Part shown: positions 6,618 to 15,390 of the stretch, piece after piece | Layout of the letters: each line of letters begins with the position of its first letter | Numbering within the stretch: position 1 is the stretch's first letter | From: an uncultured Victivallales bacterium | Lineage (GTDB): Bacteria; Verrucomicrobiota; Lentisphaeria; Oligosphaerales; JAFGRS01 | Direction of reading: 5' to 3' | Assembly (NCBI GenBank): GCA_903837355.1 | Contig: CAILUI010000338.1 | Location: 1-63,238, forward strand | DNA: 63,238 nucleotides | Translations under genes and position numbers: made by a program | The notes under the pieces: generated by a model | Told to the model about the DNA's origin: nothing | What the model saw: only the letters and a program-made list of their open reading frames with translations | Database searches by the model: none

Positions 6618-8429
6618 ATGTCAGCCGCTACCGGTACTCCCATCGTCACGTCGGAGCCATCAGGCTCCTGGCAACCCGTACCCGGGACCGCCGCCGGGCA
6701 GTTCCTGATCTTGGAGCGGAAGTCCGACCCGTTCAGCTCCCACGCCGCCCTCGTACGCTTACCGGATGCCGTCCTGATCATCGACACGGGCTCGTCCCCG
6801 GACTTGGCAGCGCCGCTCTCGCGGCTAGCCGGCGCGGCCAGCGGCCAGGCGCACCTGCCGGTGCTGCTCGTGCTCACTCACCTGCATTGGGATCACCTGG
6901 CGGTTCTGCCGCTGCTGTCGTTCCCCGCACACGTCCCGGTTATGGTGCTGGCCCAGGAGAGCGCGGTCGCGGCGCTGGCGCGCGGCGACCGGCAGGCCTC
7001 GGCCGCGTTTCTGTTTGGCAGCGACTGTCCGGTGGTCGAGGTAACTCTGCCCCTGCTGCCCGCCACGGCGCGGACCGCGGCGACCACCTGGCAGGACGAC
7101 CGCGCCCCTGGCCTGGTGCTGCGCCTCGTTCCGGACCAGGTGCTGTTGCCCGCCGGCGGCAGCGTCCCCTGCGAGCGCATCCAGATCGGCGGTCACGACC
7201 TGGCGCGGGTCTTTCATACCCCCGGTCACACGACCGACAGCATCTGCCTGCAAGTGGGAGGATTGCTGTGGGTGGGAGACCTGTTCCTGGCGGCGAACCC
7301 TGCCGTGGCCGGCATTCCGGGCTGGGACTGCGAAGCCCTGCTCGCCTCGCTGACTACCGTCGCCGAGCTTCTGGACGCACTCCCGCTGAGCCTTTGCTGC
7401 CCGGGACATGGCCGCCCTCTGCCCGCGGCCAAAGCCAGGCAGGTCATCGCCGACGTCCGGTCGCAGGCCGCAGCCCTGCGCGACGTGGCGACCCTCGATC
7501 CACAGCGGGTGAGCCTGCTGGTGGAGTACTCCGAAGACCTGCTCAGCGAAGGGCTGGCGCTATTCACGATCATGGCTGGCCGCCTCTACACCGTCTCGTT
7601 CCACCTGGAAGCCTTGGAGGAATCCGCGACCGCCAGCGCGGTCCTGCAGATGCTTGACGTTGACAGCATCGACGCCAGCCTCGATGATCTGCGCAGCTTC
7701 GCCGAAGGCTTCCGCCGGCAACACCGGCTCGAGTTGGCGCTGCCGCTCAAGGGAGTCCAGACGGTGGCCCGTATCGAGAAACTCTTTGACAGCGCCCGCC
7801 TCCGTGGCCTGCTCGACCCGGTCCTCTTGCGCCGGGCGCGCCACCTGCTGGACGACTTCACGCACAGCGTGCGCGGCATCGAGGCGCCGAGTGTCCGGCA
7901 GCCGGAAGCGCTGCTCCCCATCCTGGCGGATCTGGCGCAGAGCTTCGCGCCTCCGGCGCCGTCCGCCGACTCCCTGTGGGATGCCAGCGGCGACGAGCAG
8001 GCCTTTCGCCAGGCCTTGACGCAGCGTCTGGCGGCGGCGGCCGCGGGTGTCGTTCTGGCGGTGGACGTCGAGCTGGCGCCGACCTTCCCGCTCGTGGCGC
8101 TGGACCGCGAGCGTTTCGTGAACACGCTGCACGCCGTCCTCAGCGAGTTCGTCGGTGCCGGTGCCGGCGGCGTGCGCATCACGGGCCAGGGCACGGCCAG
8201 CGGTGGTCGCCTCGAACTGCACCCCGTACCCGACCGCGTGTGCCCGTGCTTCACCCCCCGCAAGCTCCGTTTCCTCGACCGCGACATGCGTCTCGGCGGG
8301 GGTACTTTGGCCGACGTCTCGACGCCGGCCACGACGGTGCTGGCGCTCGGGTTCGAAGCCGCCACCTCGTCCGGTCTGCCGGCCGCGGCCCGCCCCGCGG
8401 CGGATTCGGATCTCCCAGAAGGAGCATGA
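6618..8429 (+). CDS. MBL-fold hydrolase with a C-terminal helical and degenerate HATPase-like extension
   Basis: The protein has 603 aa. Residues about 25-270 are a complete metallo-beta-lactamase fold: LVLTHLHWDHL (HxHxDH near 86-92), HTPGHTTDS, VGDLF and CCPGHGRPL. Residues about 270-450 are helical. Residues about 450-590 recall a histidine-kinase ATPase: LVALDRERFVNTLHAVLSEF sits where the N-box helix would be, and FLDRDMRLGGGTL where the G2 region would be. The N-box Asn and a DxGxG loop are missing, so ATP binding is doubtful. MBL plus kinase-like tail next to STAS genes suggests a signalling protein that might bind STAS partners. Its stop overlaps the exporter start (ATGA). Confidence 0.8.
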   Translation: MSAATGTPIVTSEPSGSWQPVPGTAAGQFLILERKSDPFSSHAALVRLPDAVLIIDTGSSPDLAAPLSRLAGAASGQAHLPVLLVLTHLHWDHLAVLPLLSFPAHVPVMVLAQESAVAALARGDRQASAAFLFGSDCPVVEVTLPLLPATARTAATTWQDDRAPGLVLRLVPDQVLLPAGGSVPCERIQIGGHDLARVFHTPGHTTDSICLQVGGLLWVGDLFLAANPAVAGIPGWDCEALLASLTTVAELLDALPLSLCCPGHGRPLPAAKARQVIADVRSQAAALRDVATLDPQRVSLLVEYSEDLLSEGLALFTIMAGRLYTVSFHLEALEESATASAVLQMLDVDSIDASLDDLRSFAEGFRRQHRLELALPLKGVQTVARIEKLFDSARLRGLLDPVLLRRARHLLDDFTHSVRGIEAPSVRQPEALLPILADLAQSFAPPAPSADSLWDASGDEQAFRQALTQRLAAAAAGVVLAVDVELAPTFPLVALDRERFVNTLHAVLSEFVGAGAGGVRITGQGTASGGRLELHPVPDRVCPCFTPRKLRFLDRDMRLGGGTLADVSTPATTVLALGFEAATSSGLPAAARPAADSDLPEGA

Positions 8430-10144
8430 GGACCGTGACCCACCCCGCCCAGGATGAACACCAGCGCCCCGCCACTGCCCCGACGGGGATCATCCCCATG
8501 CTGCGTGGGGTCTTCCGCTTGCTGGCCGAGGGCCTGCGCGACCAGAAGGGCCGACTGCTCGTGTCCTCCCTCTGCCGGCTGTTGGCCGCCGTCAGTCTCC
8601 TCGGACCGTGGTTCATTCAACGGATCATCGACGAGGCCTTGCCCCAGAAGAACCTGACGCTGTTCTGGCACTTCGCGGTCGGCCTGCTGGCGGTGCACCT
8701 GCTCTCCTACGCCTTCTGGGCCGTCCAGGTGTACACCTCCTATGCCGCCTCCGAGACCATCTTCCTGAACCTGCGTCTGCGCCTGGTCGCCGCCATCATG
8801 GGCAAGCCGCGGCGCTTCTTCTGCGAGTACCCTCCCGGTGACCTGCTGACGCGCCTGGTGGGGGACACGGACCGCGCGGCGCAGTTCTTCTACGACACGG
8901 TGCTCCGCTCCGCCGCCTACGTCACCTTCGTGCTGGCCACGGCCGTGTTCATGCTGGTCTGGAACTGGCGCCTGGCGCTGATCGCCCTGGCGGCGCTGCC
9001 GGTGTCTTACTTCTACTGCAGCCGCATCAGCGCGCCGCTGGGTCGCCGCGTCACCGCCGCTCGGCAGCAGCAGTCGCAGCAGAACGAGGTTCTGCTGGAC
9101 CTGCTGCAGGGGCATGGCGAGATCCGCTTCTTTCAGCGCCAGAAGAGCGTTCTGGCGCGCTTCCGCGAAGCCGCGGCGGCCTACACCGGAGCCAGCCTTC
9201 GGGCGAACACCTGTGGCGAGTGGATGTGGGGTGGGGTGGATGCCCTCGGCCTGTCGATGGTGCTGCTGCCCTTTCTTGCCGGCGGGTTCCTGATCTGCCG
9301 TGGCGAGTCGGCGATCAGCGTGGGCATGCTGGTGGCGTACTACTCGTACCTCGCGAACCTGGCCGGCAAGGCGCAGTTCCTCTTCGGTGGCTTGGCGCAG
9401 TTCGCGCAGGCGGCGCCCTCTTTCCAGCGTCTGCAGGAGGTCATCGACGCCCACAACGAACCCGAACCCGTACGCGTCACCCTGGATGAGGCGCCCGACG
9501 ACGTGACGCTGACCTTCCAGAAGGTCAGCTTCCAGTACCCCTCCGGCCCGCTCCTGCTTCGGGATCTGGACCTCGTGGTGCGCCCGGGTGACAAGCTCGC
9601 CGTGATGGGCGACAGCGGTTCCGGTAAGAGTACGCTGGCCGGACTCCTGCTCCGCCTCCAGAGCCCGACCAACGGGCGCATCCTGTTGGGCGGCAAACCG
9701 GTCGAGGACTATTCGCTCGCCTTCTATTACAGCTTCTTCGGCTACGTCTGCCAACGCGTCAACCTCTTCGGTCTGTCCATCCGCGACAACATTGCCGTCG
9801 GCTGGCCCCACGTGCCCTTCGACCGCATCCAGGAGGCGGCGCGCCAGGTGCGCCTGCACGAGGTCGTCGAGGCCTTGCCGCAGGGCTACGATACCGTGCT
9901 CGGCCGCGCTGGCCTGACCCTCTCCGGCGGGCAGTTGCAGCGCCTGGCCTTGGCGCGCGCCCTGGTACGTGATCCGGAGATCCTCGTGCTGGATGAATTC
10001 ACCTCGGCTCTGGACCGCGCCATGGAGCGGGATATTCTCGATGACCTCCTCACCCGGTTCGAACGCCAGACGGTCATCTGTATCACCCACTCGCCGACCG
10101 TCGCCGCCCGTTTCCCCCGGGTGCTGAACCTCCCGCAGGAGTGA
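8426..10144 (+). CDS. ABC exporter, fused membrane and ATPase domains (MsbA/ABCB-like half transporter)
   Basis: The protein has 572 aa. A membrane domain (about residues 25-310, six predicted helices; LLGPWFIQRIIDEALPQKNL is a typical ABC_membrane start) is followed by an ATPase: Walker A MGDSGSGKST, Q-loop CQRVNLFG, signature LSGGQLQRLALARAL, Walker B ILVLDEFTSALD and CITHS. The ATG at 8426 is preceded by GAAGGAG and overlaps the MBL stop; a longer upstream extension is out of context. Such half-transporters form homodimers that export lipids, peptides or drugs. Linked to STAS and GPP34 genes, a lipid or lipid-linked cargo is a fair but unproven guess. Confidence 0.92.
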   Translation: MRTVTHPAQDEHQRPATAPTGIIPMLRGVFRLLAEGLRDQKGRLLVSSLCRLLAAVSLLGPWFIQRIIDEALPQKNLTLFWHFAVGLLAVHLLSYAFWAVQVYTSYAASETIFLNLRLRLVAAIMGKPRRFFCEYPPGDLLTRLVGDTDRAAQFFYDTVLRSAAYVTFVLATAVFMLVWNWRLALIALAALPVSYFYCSRISAPLGRRVTAARQQQSQQNEVLLDLLQGHGEIRFFQRQKSVLARFREAAAAYTGASLRANTCGEWMWGGVDALGLSMVLLPFLAGGFLICRGESAISVGMLVAYYSYLANLAGKAQFLFGGLAQFAQAAPSFQRLQEVIDAHNEPEPVRVTLDEAPDDVTLTFQKVSFQYPSGPLLLRDLDLVVRPGDKLAVMGDSGSGKSTLAGLLLRLQSPTNGRILLGGKPVEDYSLAFYYSFFGYVCQRVNLFGLSIRDNIAVGWPHVPFDRIQEAARQVRLHEVVEALPQGYDTVLGRAGLTLSGGQLQRLALARALVRDPEILVLDEFTSALDRAMERDILDDLLTRFERQTVICITHSPTVAARFPRVLNLPQE

Positions 10145-10311
10145 GCTGCCGCCGGCGTGCCCTGGCCGGCCAGCGGGTCCCGCCGCGGCGGTCGTCGGGC
10201 CGGTCGGGCCGTCTTGCCTTCGCCAGGCCAGGCGTATACCTTAGCCGCGCCGCCGAGGGCAACGCCGTCGGCGGTCGTTCTGACTCGCGAGACCTAAGGG
10301 GAGGGCTGACC

Positions 10312-10650
10312 GTGAATATCATCGAGAGCAAACAGGGTGCCGTCACCGTGCTCAGCCTCGAAGGGCGCCTGGATGCCGTCAGCGCTCCGGAACTGGAGCG
10401 TAAGGCCACCGCACTGGCCGCGGCCGGCGAGACCCGTATCGTGATCGATTGCGCCCGCCTGGAGTATGTCAGCAGCGCCGGTCTGCGCGTCTTCCTGAGC
10501 ACGGCGAAGCGGCTCAAGGCGGTTCAGGGACGGTTCGCGCTGGGAGCTGCCGTCGAGCAGGTGCGGGAGATCCTCGAAATGGCCGGTTTTGCGACGGTGC
10601 TGCCGGTGCTCAAGACCGCTCAGGACGCCGTTGCCGCCTGTGCATCGTGA
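10312..10650 (+). CDS. Single-domain STAS protein
   Basis: The protein has 112 aa and is a STAS domain with LEYVSSAGLRVFLSTAKRL. It is close in sequence to the STAS part of the fusion at 3636 (both open with an ESKQG/ERKQG-VT pattern followed by GRLDA.SAPE), so the pair looks paralogous. GTG start at 10312 after AAGGGGAG (10296-10303). The GPP34 gene begins 31 nt after its stop, mirroring the domain order of the fused protein. The 167-nt gap upstream shows no clear promoter. Confidence 0.85.
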   Translation: MNIIESKQGAVTVLSLEGRLDAVSAPELERKATALAAAGETRIVIDCARLEYVSSAGLRVFLSTAKRLKAVQGRFALGAAVEQVREILEMAGFATVLPVLKTAQDAVAACAS

Positions 10651-10681
10651 GCGCACATTCCGCCTGGCAGGAGGGCCAATC

Positions 10682-11326
10682 ATGTTGAGTTTCGCCGAGG
10701 AGATCACGCTGATCGCGTTGGACGAGGAGCGCGGCGACTTTGCCCGGCTGCCGGACAGCGAGTTGGCGGTGGCACTGGTGGGTGCCGTCATGATGGAACT
10801 GGCCTTCCTGAACCGGCTCGACGTCGACGACAAGAGCCTGCAGGTGGTGGACGGTACGCCCACCGGCTCCACCCTCCTGGATGCGAGCCTGGCGATCATC
10901 ATGGCGGCTCGGAAAGAAGAGACGACCTCTTACTGGCTGCGCCGCCTGGTCGGACAAGCCAACGCCATCCGCCAGGAGGCCCTGGAGCAGTTGGTCCGGA
11001 AAGGCATTCTGCGGCGCGCCGAAGGCAGGGTCTTCTGGATCTTCCCGACCAAGCGTTACCCGGTTCTGGACAACCAGGAGATCAAGGCCGTGGAGGCCCG
11101 GCTCCGCGAACTCATCCTGGGCGATGACCTCCCGGATCCCCGGGACGCCGTGCTGATCAGCCTGGTCAACGCCTGCGGCCTGTTCCGCTACCTTTTCTCA
11201 AGCGCCGAACTGGAACGGGTACACCGACGCATTGACGACCTGGCGAAGCTCGACCTGATTGGCCAGTCCGTGGTCCGCTCGATTCGCGATATCGAGGCTG
11301 TGCTGAGGCTGCCGCTGGGGCTGTGA
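10682..11326 (+). CDS. GPP34 (GOLPH3-like) family protein
   Basis: The protein has 214 aa, a stand-alone GPP34 domain (EEITLIALDEERG start; GAVMMELAFLNRLD; KRYPVLDNQEIKAVEARLRE; DPRDAVLISLVNACGLFRYL). It aligns along its length with residues 122-337 of the STAS-GPP34 fusion. The ATG follows CAGGAGGG. The domain binds phosphoinositide-rich membranes in eukaryotes; its bacterial ligand is unknown. It is the last gene of the STAS/ABC block. Confidence 0.85.
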   Translation: MLSFAEEITLIALDEERGDFARLPDSELAVALVGAVMMELAFLNRLDVDDKSLQVVDGTPTGSTLLDASLAIIMAARKEETTSYWLRRLVGQANAIRQEALEQLVRKGILRRAEGRVFWIFPTKRYPVLDNQEIKAVEARLRELILGDDLPDPRDAVLISLVNACGLFRYLFSSAELERVHRRIDDLAKLDLIGQSVVRSIRDIEAVLRLPLGL

Positions 11327-11428
11327 AGCCGCGGCCAGCATCGCACCTGGGCGCCTCGATGGTCCCGCACGGTGGTTCGTGCGCCGTCCTCGCGTGCTTG
11401 GCCGCAGACGCGGCGTGGAGATATACCT

Positions 11429-12862
11429 ATGTCGATTCAGTTACGGCGATCTCGGTGGCTCGTGGGTGCGCTGTGGTTGGTCGGGGGCCTGCGGCTCGCG
11501 GCGGCTGACGGCGAGGGTACCGTCGCGCCTGCAGCCCTCGATGAGTACGTGCAGAGGCCTGACCCAGCCTATGCGTGGAAGGTCGAGAAGAGCCTTGACG
11601 GTACGCCGCTGAAGACCGTCGTCATCCGCCTGACCTCGCAGCGCTGGCGGACGGAGAAGGAGGTGGACCGGCCGCTGTGGGAGCACTGGCTGATCGTGGT
11701 CCGGCCCGAGACGCTGAAATCCAACACCGCACTGCTGATGGTCAGTGGCGGCGGCAATGACCGCGGGGCGCCGGCCGGTGCGAGTGCCGTCGCGGCCCAG
11801 ATCGCGGCGGCCACGGGGAGCATCGTGGCCGAGCTCAAGCAGGTGCCCAACCAGCCCCTCATCTTCAACGGCGATGGCCAGCCACGCAAGGAAGACGACC
11901 TCATCGGCTACTGCTGGGACCAGTACCTGCAGACGGGTGACGCCACCTGGCTGCCCAGACTGCCGATGACCAAGAGCGTCGTCCGGGCGCTGGACTGCCT
12001 GCAGGAATGGTCGGGGCAGGAGGGGAACCGCATCGAGAAGTTCGTCGTTGCCGGCGCCTCCAAACGCGGTTGGACCACCTGGATGGCCGGCGCCGCCGAC
12101 CGCCGCGTGGTGGCCATCATCCCGATGGTGATCGATGTGCTCAACATCGAGCCGTCCATGCGGCAGCATGCGGAGACCTACGGATTCTGGACCGAAGCGG
12201 TCGGCGACTACTACCGCCACGCCATCTTCCAGCGTCCCGATCACCCCCGCCTGAAGGATCTCTATCGTATTGAGGACCCGTACTTCTACCGCGACCGCCT
12301 GACCCTGCCCAAGTATGTCGTCAACGCCAGCGGCGACCAGTTCTTCTGCCCCACCTCGTCCTCCTTCTACTGGGATGACCTGCCCGGCGAGAAGCTGCTG
12401 CGCTATGTGCCCAATGCGGATCACGGCCTGAAGAACCCTGACGTGATTCCGAGCGTGATCGCGTTCTACCAGATGATCCTCGCCGAGCGGCCGCGGCCCC
12501 GGCTGACCTGGAGCTTTGCTGCCGACGGTGCCATCCAGGCCCAGTGCGCCCCCGCGCCACAGCGGGCGCTGCTCTGGGCGGCGACCAACCCCACGGCGCG
12601 CGATTTCCGCCTCAAGACCATCGGTGCGGCCTTCACCAGCACTGAGCTCACGCCCGCTGCGGACGGCGCCTGGGTGGGCCGTGTGAACCCGCCCAAGGAG
12701 GGTTGGACGGCGTACTTCATCGAGTTCACCTTCGACTCGGGGGGCACGTTCCCGCTGCAGGCTTCGACCGCCGTGCGCGTGCTCCCTGAGACCTTGCCGC
12801 ACCCGAACGCCGACCTCCGGCAAGTACCCCTGGAGCCGGACGAGCCGAAGCAAGCCAAGTAG
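11429..12862 (+). CDS. Secreted PhoPQ-activated pathogenicity-related family hydrolase
   Basis: The protein has 477 aa with a signal peptide (RRSRWLVGALWLVGGLRLAAA, cleavage probably after AAA-D). The core matches the PhoPQ_related family (alpha/beta-hydrolase fold): LWEHWLIVVRP, VSGGGNDRG, QVPNQPLIF, DLIGYCWDQYL. The nucleophile elbow VAGASKRGW is near residue 208, with a candidate Asp in NASGDQFF and His in NADHGL. A beta-rich C-terminal domain follows from about 365. The ATG at 11429 is preceded by GTGGAG. Family members are secreted or periplasmic, with substrate not established. A 100-nt gap and the change of theme suggest a unit separate from the STAS block. Confidence 0.9.
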   Translation: MSIQLRRSRWLVGALWLVGGLRLAAADGEGTVAPAALDEYVQRPDPAYAWKVEKSLDGTPLKTVVIRLTSQRWRTEKEVDRPLWEHWLIVVRPETLKSNTALLMVSGGGNDRGAPAGASAVAAQIAAATGSIVAELKQVPNQPLIFNGDGQPRKEDDLIGYCWDQYLQTGDATWLPRLPMTKSVVRALDCLQEWSGQEGNRIEKFVVAGASKRGWTTWMAGAADRRVVAIIPMVIDVLNIEPSMRQHAETYGFWTEAVGDYYRHAIFQRPDHPRLKDLYRIEDPYFYRDRLTLPKYVVNASGDQFFCPTSSSFYWDDLPGEKLLRYVPNADHGLKNPDVIPSVIAFYQMILAERPRPRLTWSFAADGAIQAQCAPAPQRALLWAATNPTARDFRLKTIGAAFTSTELTPAADGAWVGRVNPPKEGWTAYFIEFTFDSGGTFPLQASTAVRVLPETLPHPNADLRQVPLEPDEPKQAK

Positions 12863-12880
12863 CTGCCTTGGAGATGGGTC

Positions 12881-13023
12881 AGCCCTAACGCCCCCCAACT
12901 TAGACCGCCTGAAGGCGGGACTACAAACTCAGAGGCGTCTGACGGGGGTCCGGTTCGTAGTCCCGCGTTTACGCGGTCCCATGGGCCCCTTCGTCCTAAG
13001 TTGGGGGGGCATTAGGGTCAGCC
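12881..13023. repeat. Long imperfect palindrome (MITE- or BIME-like)
   Basis: The outer arms CCTAACGCCCCCCAACTTAG (from 12884) and CTAAGTTGGGGGGGCATTAGG (ending 13017) are inverted copies. The inner arms ACCGCCTGAAGGCGGGACTAC (12904-12924) and GTAGTCCCGCGTTTACGCGGT (12957-12977) are inverted copies differing at a few bases. The left arm lacks about 18 nt (GACGAAGGGGCCCATGG-like) that the right arm has between its two blocks. It fills most of the gap between two + strand genes and encodes nothing. Confidence 0.8.
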
Positions 13024-13077
13024 TGGTAGGCGCTGTCGGCGAGGGTGCTCTGCCGGCAGCGGAAAGAACGACCGAAG

Positions 13078-15297
13078 ATGCTGCTTCCGCGGGTCATGAC
13101 CGTGGTGTTCTGTGTGGTCTCAGCCTCTGCCTGGGCCGAGATCGGGCTGGTGACCTGGCTCCAGCCGCAAGTGGACGCGGGCCTCGCCGTGCAGAGCGCG
13201 ACACCGGGGGTAGCGGTCAGCCTGCGGGCTGCGGAGGGTGCGCTCGTGTCCGACGCGGCGGGCCTGGCAGCCGCCGGCTGGCAGCCTGCCGACGACGGAT
13301 TGTGGGAGACCCCCAAGCGCGCGGGCGGAGGCAAGTTGCTGATCACGGTCACGGGGCTGCCGGCGGGGACACATCAGGTCTTCCTGCGCTACTTCTCACA
13401 GGCGCGCCTGCCGGGGAATTCCTGGTGGTTCGCTCTTCAGGCGGGGCTTGAGGGGGGGGCCACCGCCCGTGGCTGGTTGGACCAGAACGCCGACCGCATC
13501 ATCTCCGGAACCGGCGGCCATGACCCCACGACCGTCTACGAGGCCCTCGTCGGTACCGTGGGCGGCGAAGAGGAGCCGGTCAGCCAGGTCACACTGTGGG
13601 TGCAGCGCTACGAGTGGAGTGAGTTGGCGCGGATCGGTGCCATCCGCATCGAGAGCGATCCCTCGATGCACGCCGGCACCACGGACGCGCCGACCCCCGT
13701 CAATGACGCCATCCGCGCCACGCTGCTGGCCAACGGCCCCCAGGCCGACGGCAAGCCCGCCTACGGCGTGGCCGTGGTCAGTGGGACGCTGAAGGTGCGG
13801 CCCAAGAGCTTCGCCGCGCTGCAGGAACAGGAGCTGCTCGCGCAGGTGGATCTCGCCGCCGCCCGGGGCGAGTACGAGAGTCGGCAGATCGTCCTCTACA
13901 GCCCGGATCGCGACCTGGAGGGCGTCACGCTGCAGGGCTCGGCGCTGACGGGCGACAACGGGCAGGTGATTCCGGCGGACGAACTGCTCTTGGCCCCGGT
14001 CGGGTACTGCCCGTACCGCCTCCCCTCGAACCTGTCCGTACACGGCTACTGGCCCGAGCCGATCCTGACCTTCCTCAAGGAGTTCAGCGTTCGGCGCGGC
14101 GACGTCCAGAGCGTGTGGTACCGGGTGCACGTTCCCCGTGAGACGCCGGCAGGCACCTACCGCGGCAGCGTACGCCTGAGCGCCAAGAATGCCCCTGCCT
14201 GCACCCTGCCGGTGGTGCTGCGAGTCTGGGACTTCGCCCTGCCGCTGATGCCGCACCTGCGGGTCGTGGTGGGCTGCAACCAAGTCGGGGCCTTCGAGAT
14301 GAGCTACGGGCTCAACCCCAGCACTCTCTACGGCTTTGACGAGAAGTGGATCGACGAGCTGCCGGCGTGGGCCGCCGCCGGGGCCACGGCCATCAACCTG
14401 GCCTACATCTGGGGCAAGGATCTCGACCAGGAGACGAAGTTGCCCACCGCCGCGCAACTCGACGAGTGGGTGGCCCAGATCGGCCGGCGCTACCAGGCTG
14501 CCACGACGGCGGGGCTGCGCAGCGCCTGCTATGTCTACCTGTTCGACGAGGCCACGGCGGCATGGGACCCCGCCCTGCGCCTGATCTCGCGACGGCTGCG
14601 CCAGGAGTTCCCCGATTTGCTGTTGCTGACCACGGCGCACCGCGCCTGGTCCCCTGGCGGGGTGGTCCAGGACGGTGGCGGCACGATCGCTGACATCAAC
14701 GGCTGGTGCCCGCTGCTCAATCACTATGACCCCAGCCTCGCGGCAGAGGCCCGGCTGCAGGGCCGCCAGGTGTGGTGGTACACCTGCAACTCGCCGGAGA
14801 AACCCTTCCCTAACCTCCTCATGACCCACCCGGCCATGGACGCGCGGCTGCTCCTAGGCTTCATGGCCACCGCCTACCGGACCGATGGGTTCCTCTACTA
14901 CGCCACGGCCGGCGGCAGCTACGGCAACCTGCCCGCGATCAGTGAAGGTCCGTACACGAAATGGGCCATCGTGGACAACGCCCATGACCACCTCTATCAG
15001 AAGGGACCGAACGGGCCGCTGCCGTCGCTGCGGCTGGAGGCCATACGGGATGGCTTGGAGGACTACGACTACCTCCACCTGGCCGAGGCTTGCCGCCGCG
15101 ACCTGCGGACGGCCGGCGCCGCCAGTCCGCCGTTGACCTCGTTGGCCGACGCGATCAGTCCGTACTTCGCGCCCGGTAACGGCTTGGTGGGCAGCCTGAC
15201 GAGCTACAGCGAGGATCCGGCGGCACTGGAGACCGTCCGCAGGAAGCTGGGCGAGTACGTCGAGCGAGCACAACAGGCATTGACGCAGGCGCGGTAA
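13078..15297 (+). CDS. Secreted DUF4091/GH123-like glycoside hydrolase
   Basis: The protein has 739 aa with a signal peptide (VMTVVFCVVSASAWA). An N-terminal beta-rich region (about 20-210) is followed by a beta-sandwich (AARGEYESRQIVLYSP; VPRETPAGTYRGSVRLS) typical of proteins preceding DUF4091. A TIM barrel follows from about 400, and the LRLEAIRDGLEDYDYL signature sits near residue 650. The FDEA segment places an Asp-Glu pair at 490-491, like the catalytic pair of GH123. Start at ATG 13078; the Shine-Dalgarno is weak. GH123 contains N-acetylgalactosaminidases, but the substrate here is unknown. Confidence 0.8.
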   Translation: MLLPRVMTVVFCVVSASAWAEIGLVTWLQPQVDAGLAVQSATPGVAVSLRAAEGALVSDAAGLAAAGWQPADDGLWETPKRAGGGKLLITVTGLPAGTHQVFLRYFSQARLPGNSWWFALQAGLEGGATARGWLDQNADRIISGTGGHDPTTVYEALVGTVGGEEEPVSQVTLWVQRYEWSELARIGAIRIESDPSMHAGTTDAPTPVNDAIRATLLANGPQADGKPAYGVAVVSGTLKVRPKSFAALQEQELLAQVDLAAARGEYESRQIVLYSPDRDLEGVTLQGSALTGDNGQVIPADELLLAPVGYCPYRLPSNLSVHGYWPEPILTFLKEFSVRRGDVQSVWYRVHVPRETPAGTYRGSVRLSAKNAPACTLPVVLRVWDFALPLMPHLRVVVGCNQVGAFEMSYGLNPSTLYGFDEKWIDELPAWAAAGATAINLAYIWGKDLDQETKLPTAAQLDEWVAQIGRRYQAATTAGLRSACYVYLFDEATAAWDPALRLISRRLRQEFPDLLLLTTAHRAWSPGGVVQDGGGTIADINGWCPLLNHYDPSLAAEARLQGRQVWWYTCNSPEKPFPNLLMTHPAMDARLLLGFMATAYRTDGFLYYATAGGSYGNLPAISEGPYTKWAIVDNAHDHLYQKGPNGPLPSLRLEAIRDGLEDYDYLHLAEACRRDLRTAGAASPPLTSLADAISPYFAPGNGLVGSLTSYSEDPAALETVRRKLGEYVERAQQALTQAR

Positions 15298-15390
15298 CGG
15301 CGCTTGCGAGAGCTGCGGGCGCGGAGCAGTGGTTCGGGCAGCGCGAGTCGAGAGCGCCGTAGTCAGCAACCGGTTGTCGGGAGAAGGCGG

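Noticed and set aside
7586..10090. Long - strand frame of 834 aa opposite the MBL and ABC exporter genes
   Set aside because: Shadow of high-GC coding sequence; low-complexity Gln/Arg/Gly composition and no domain, whereas the + strand has complete motifs.
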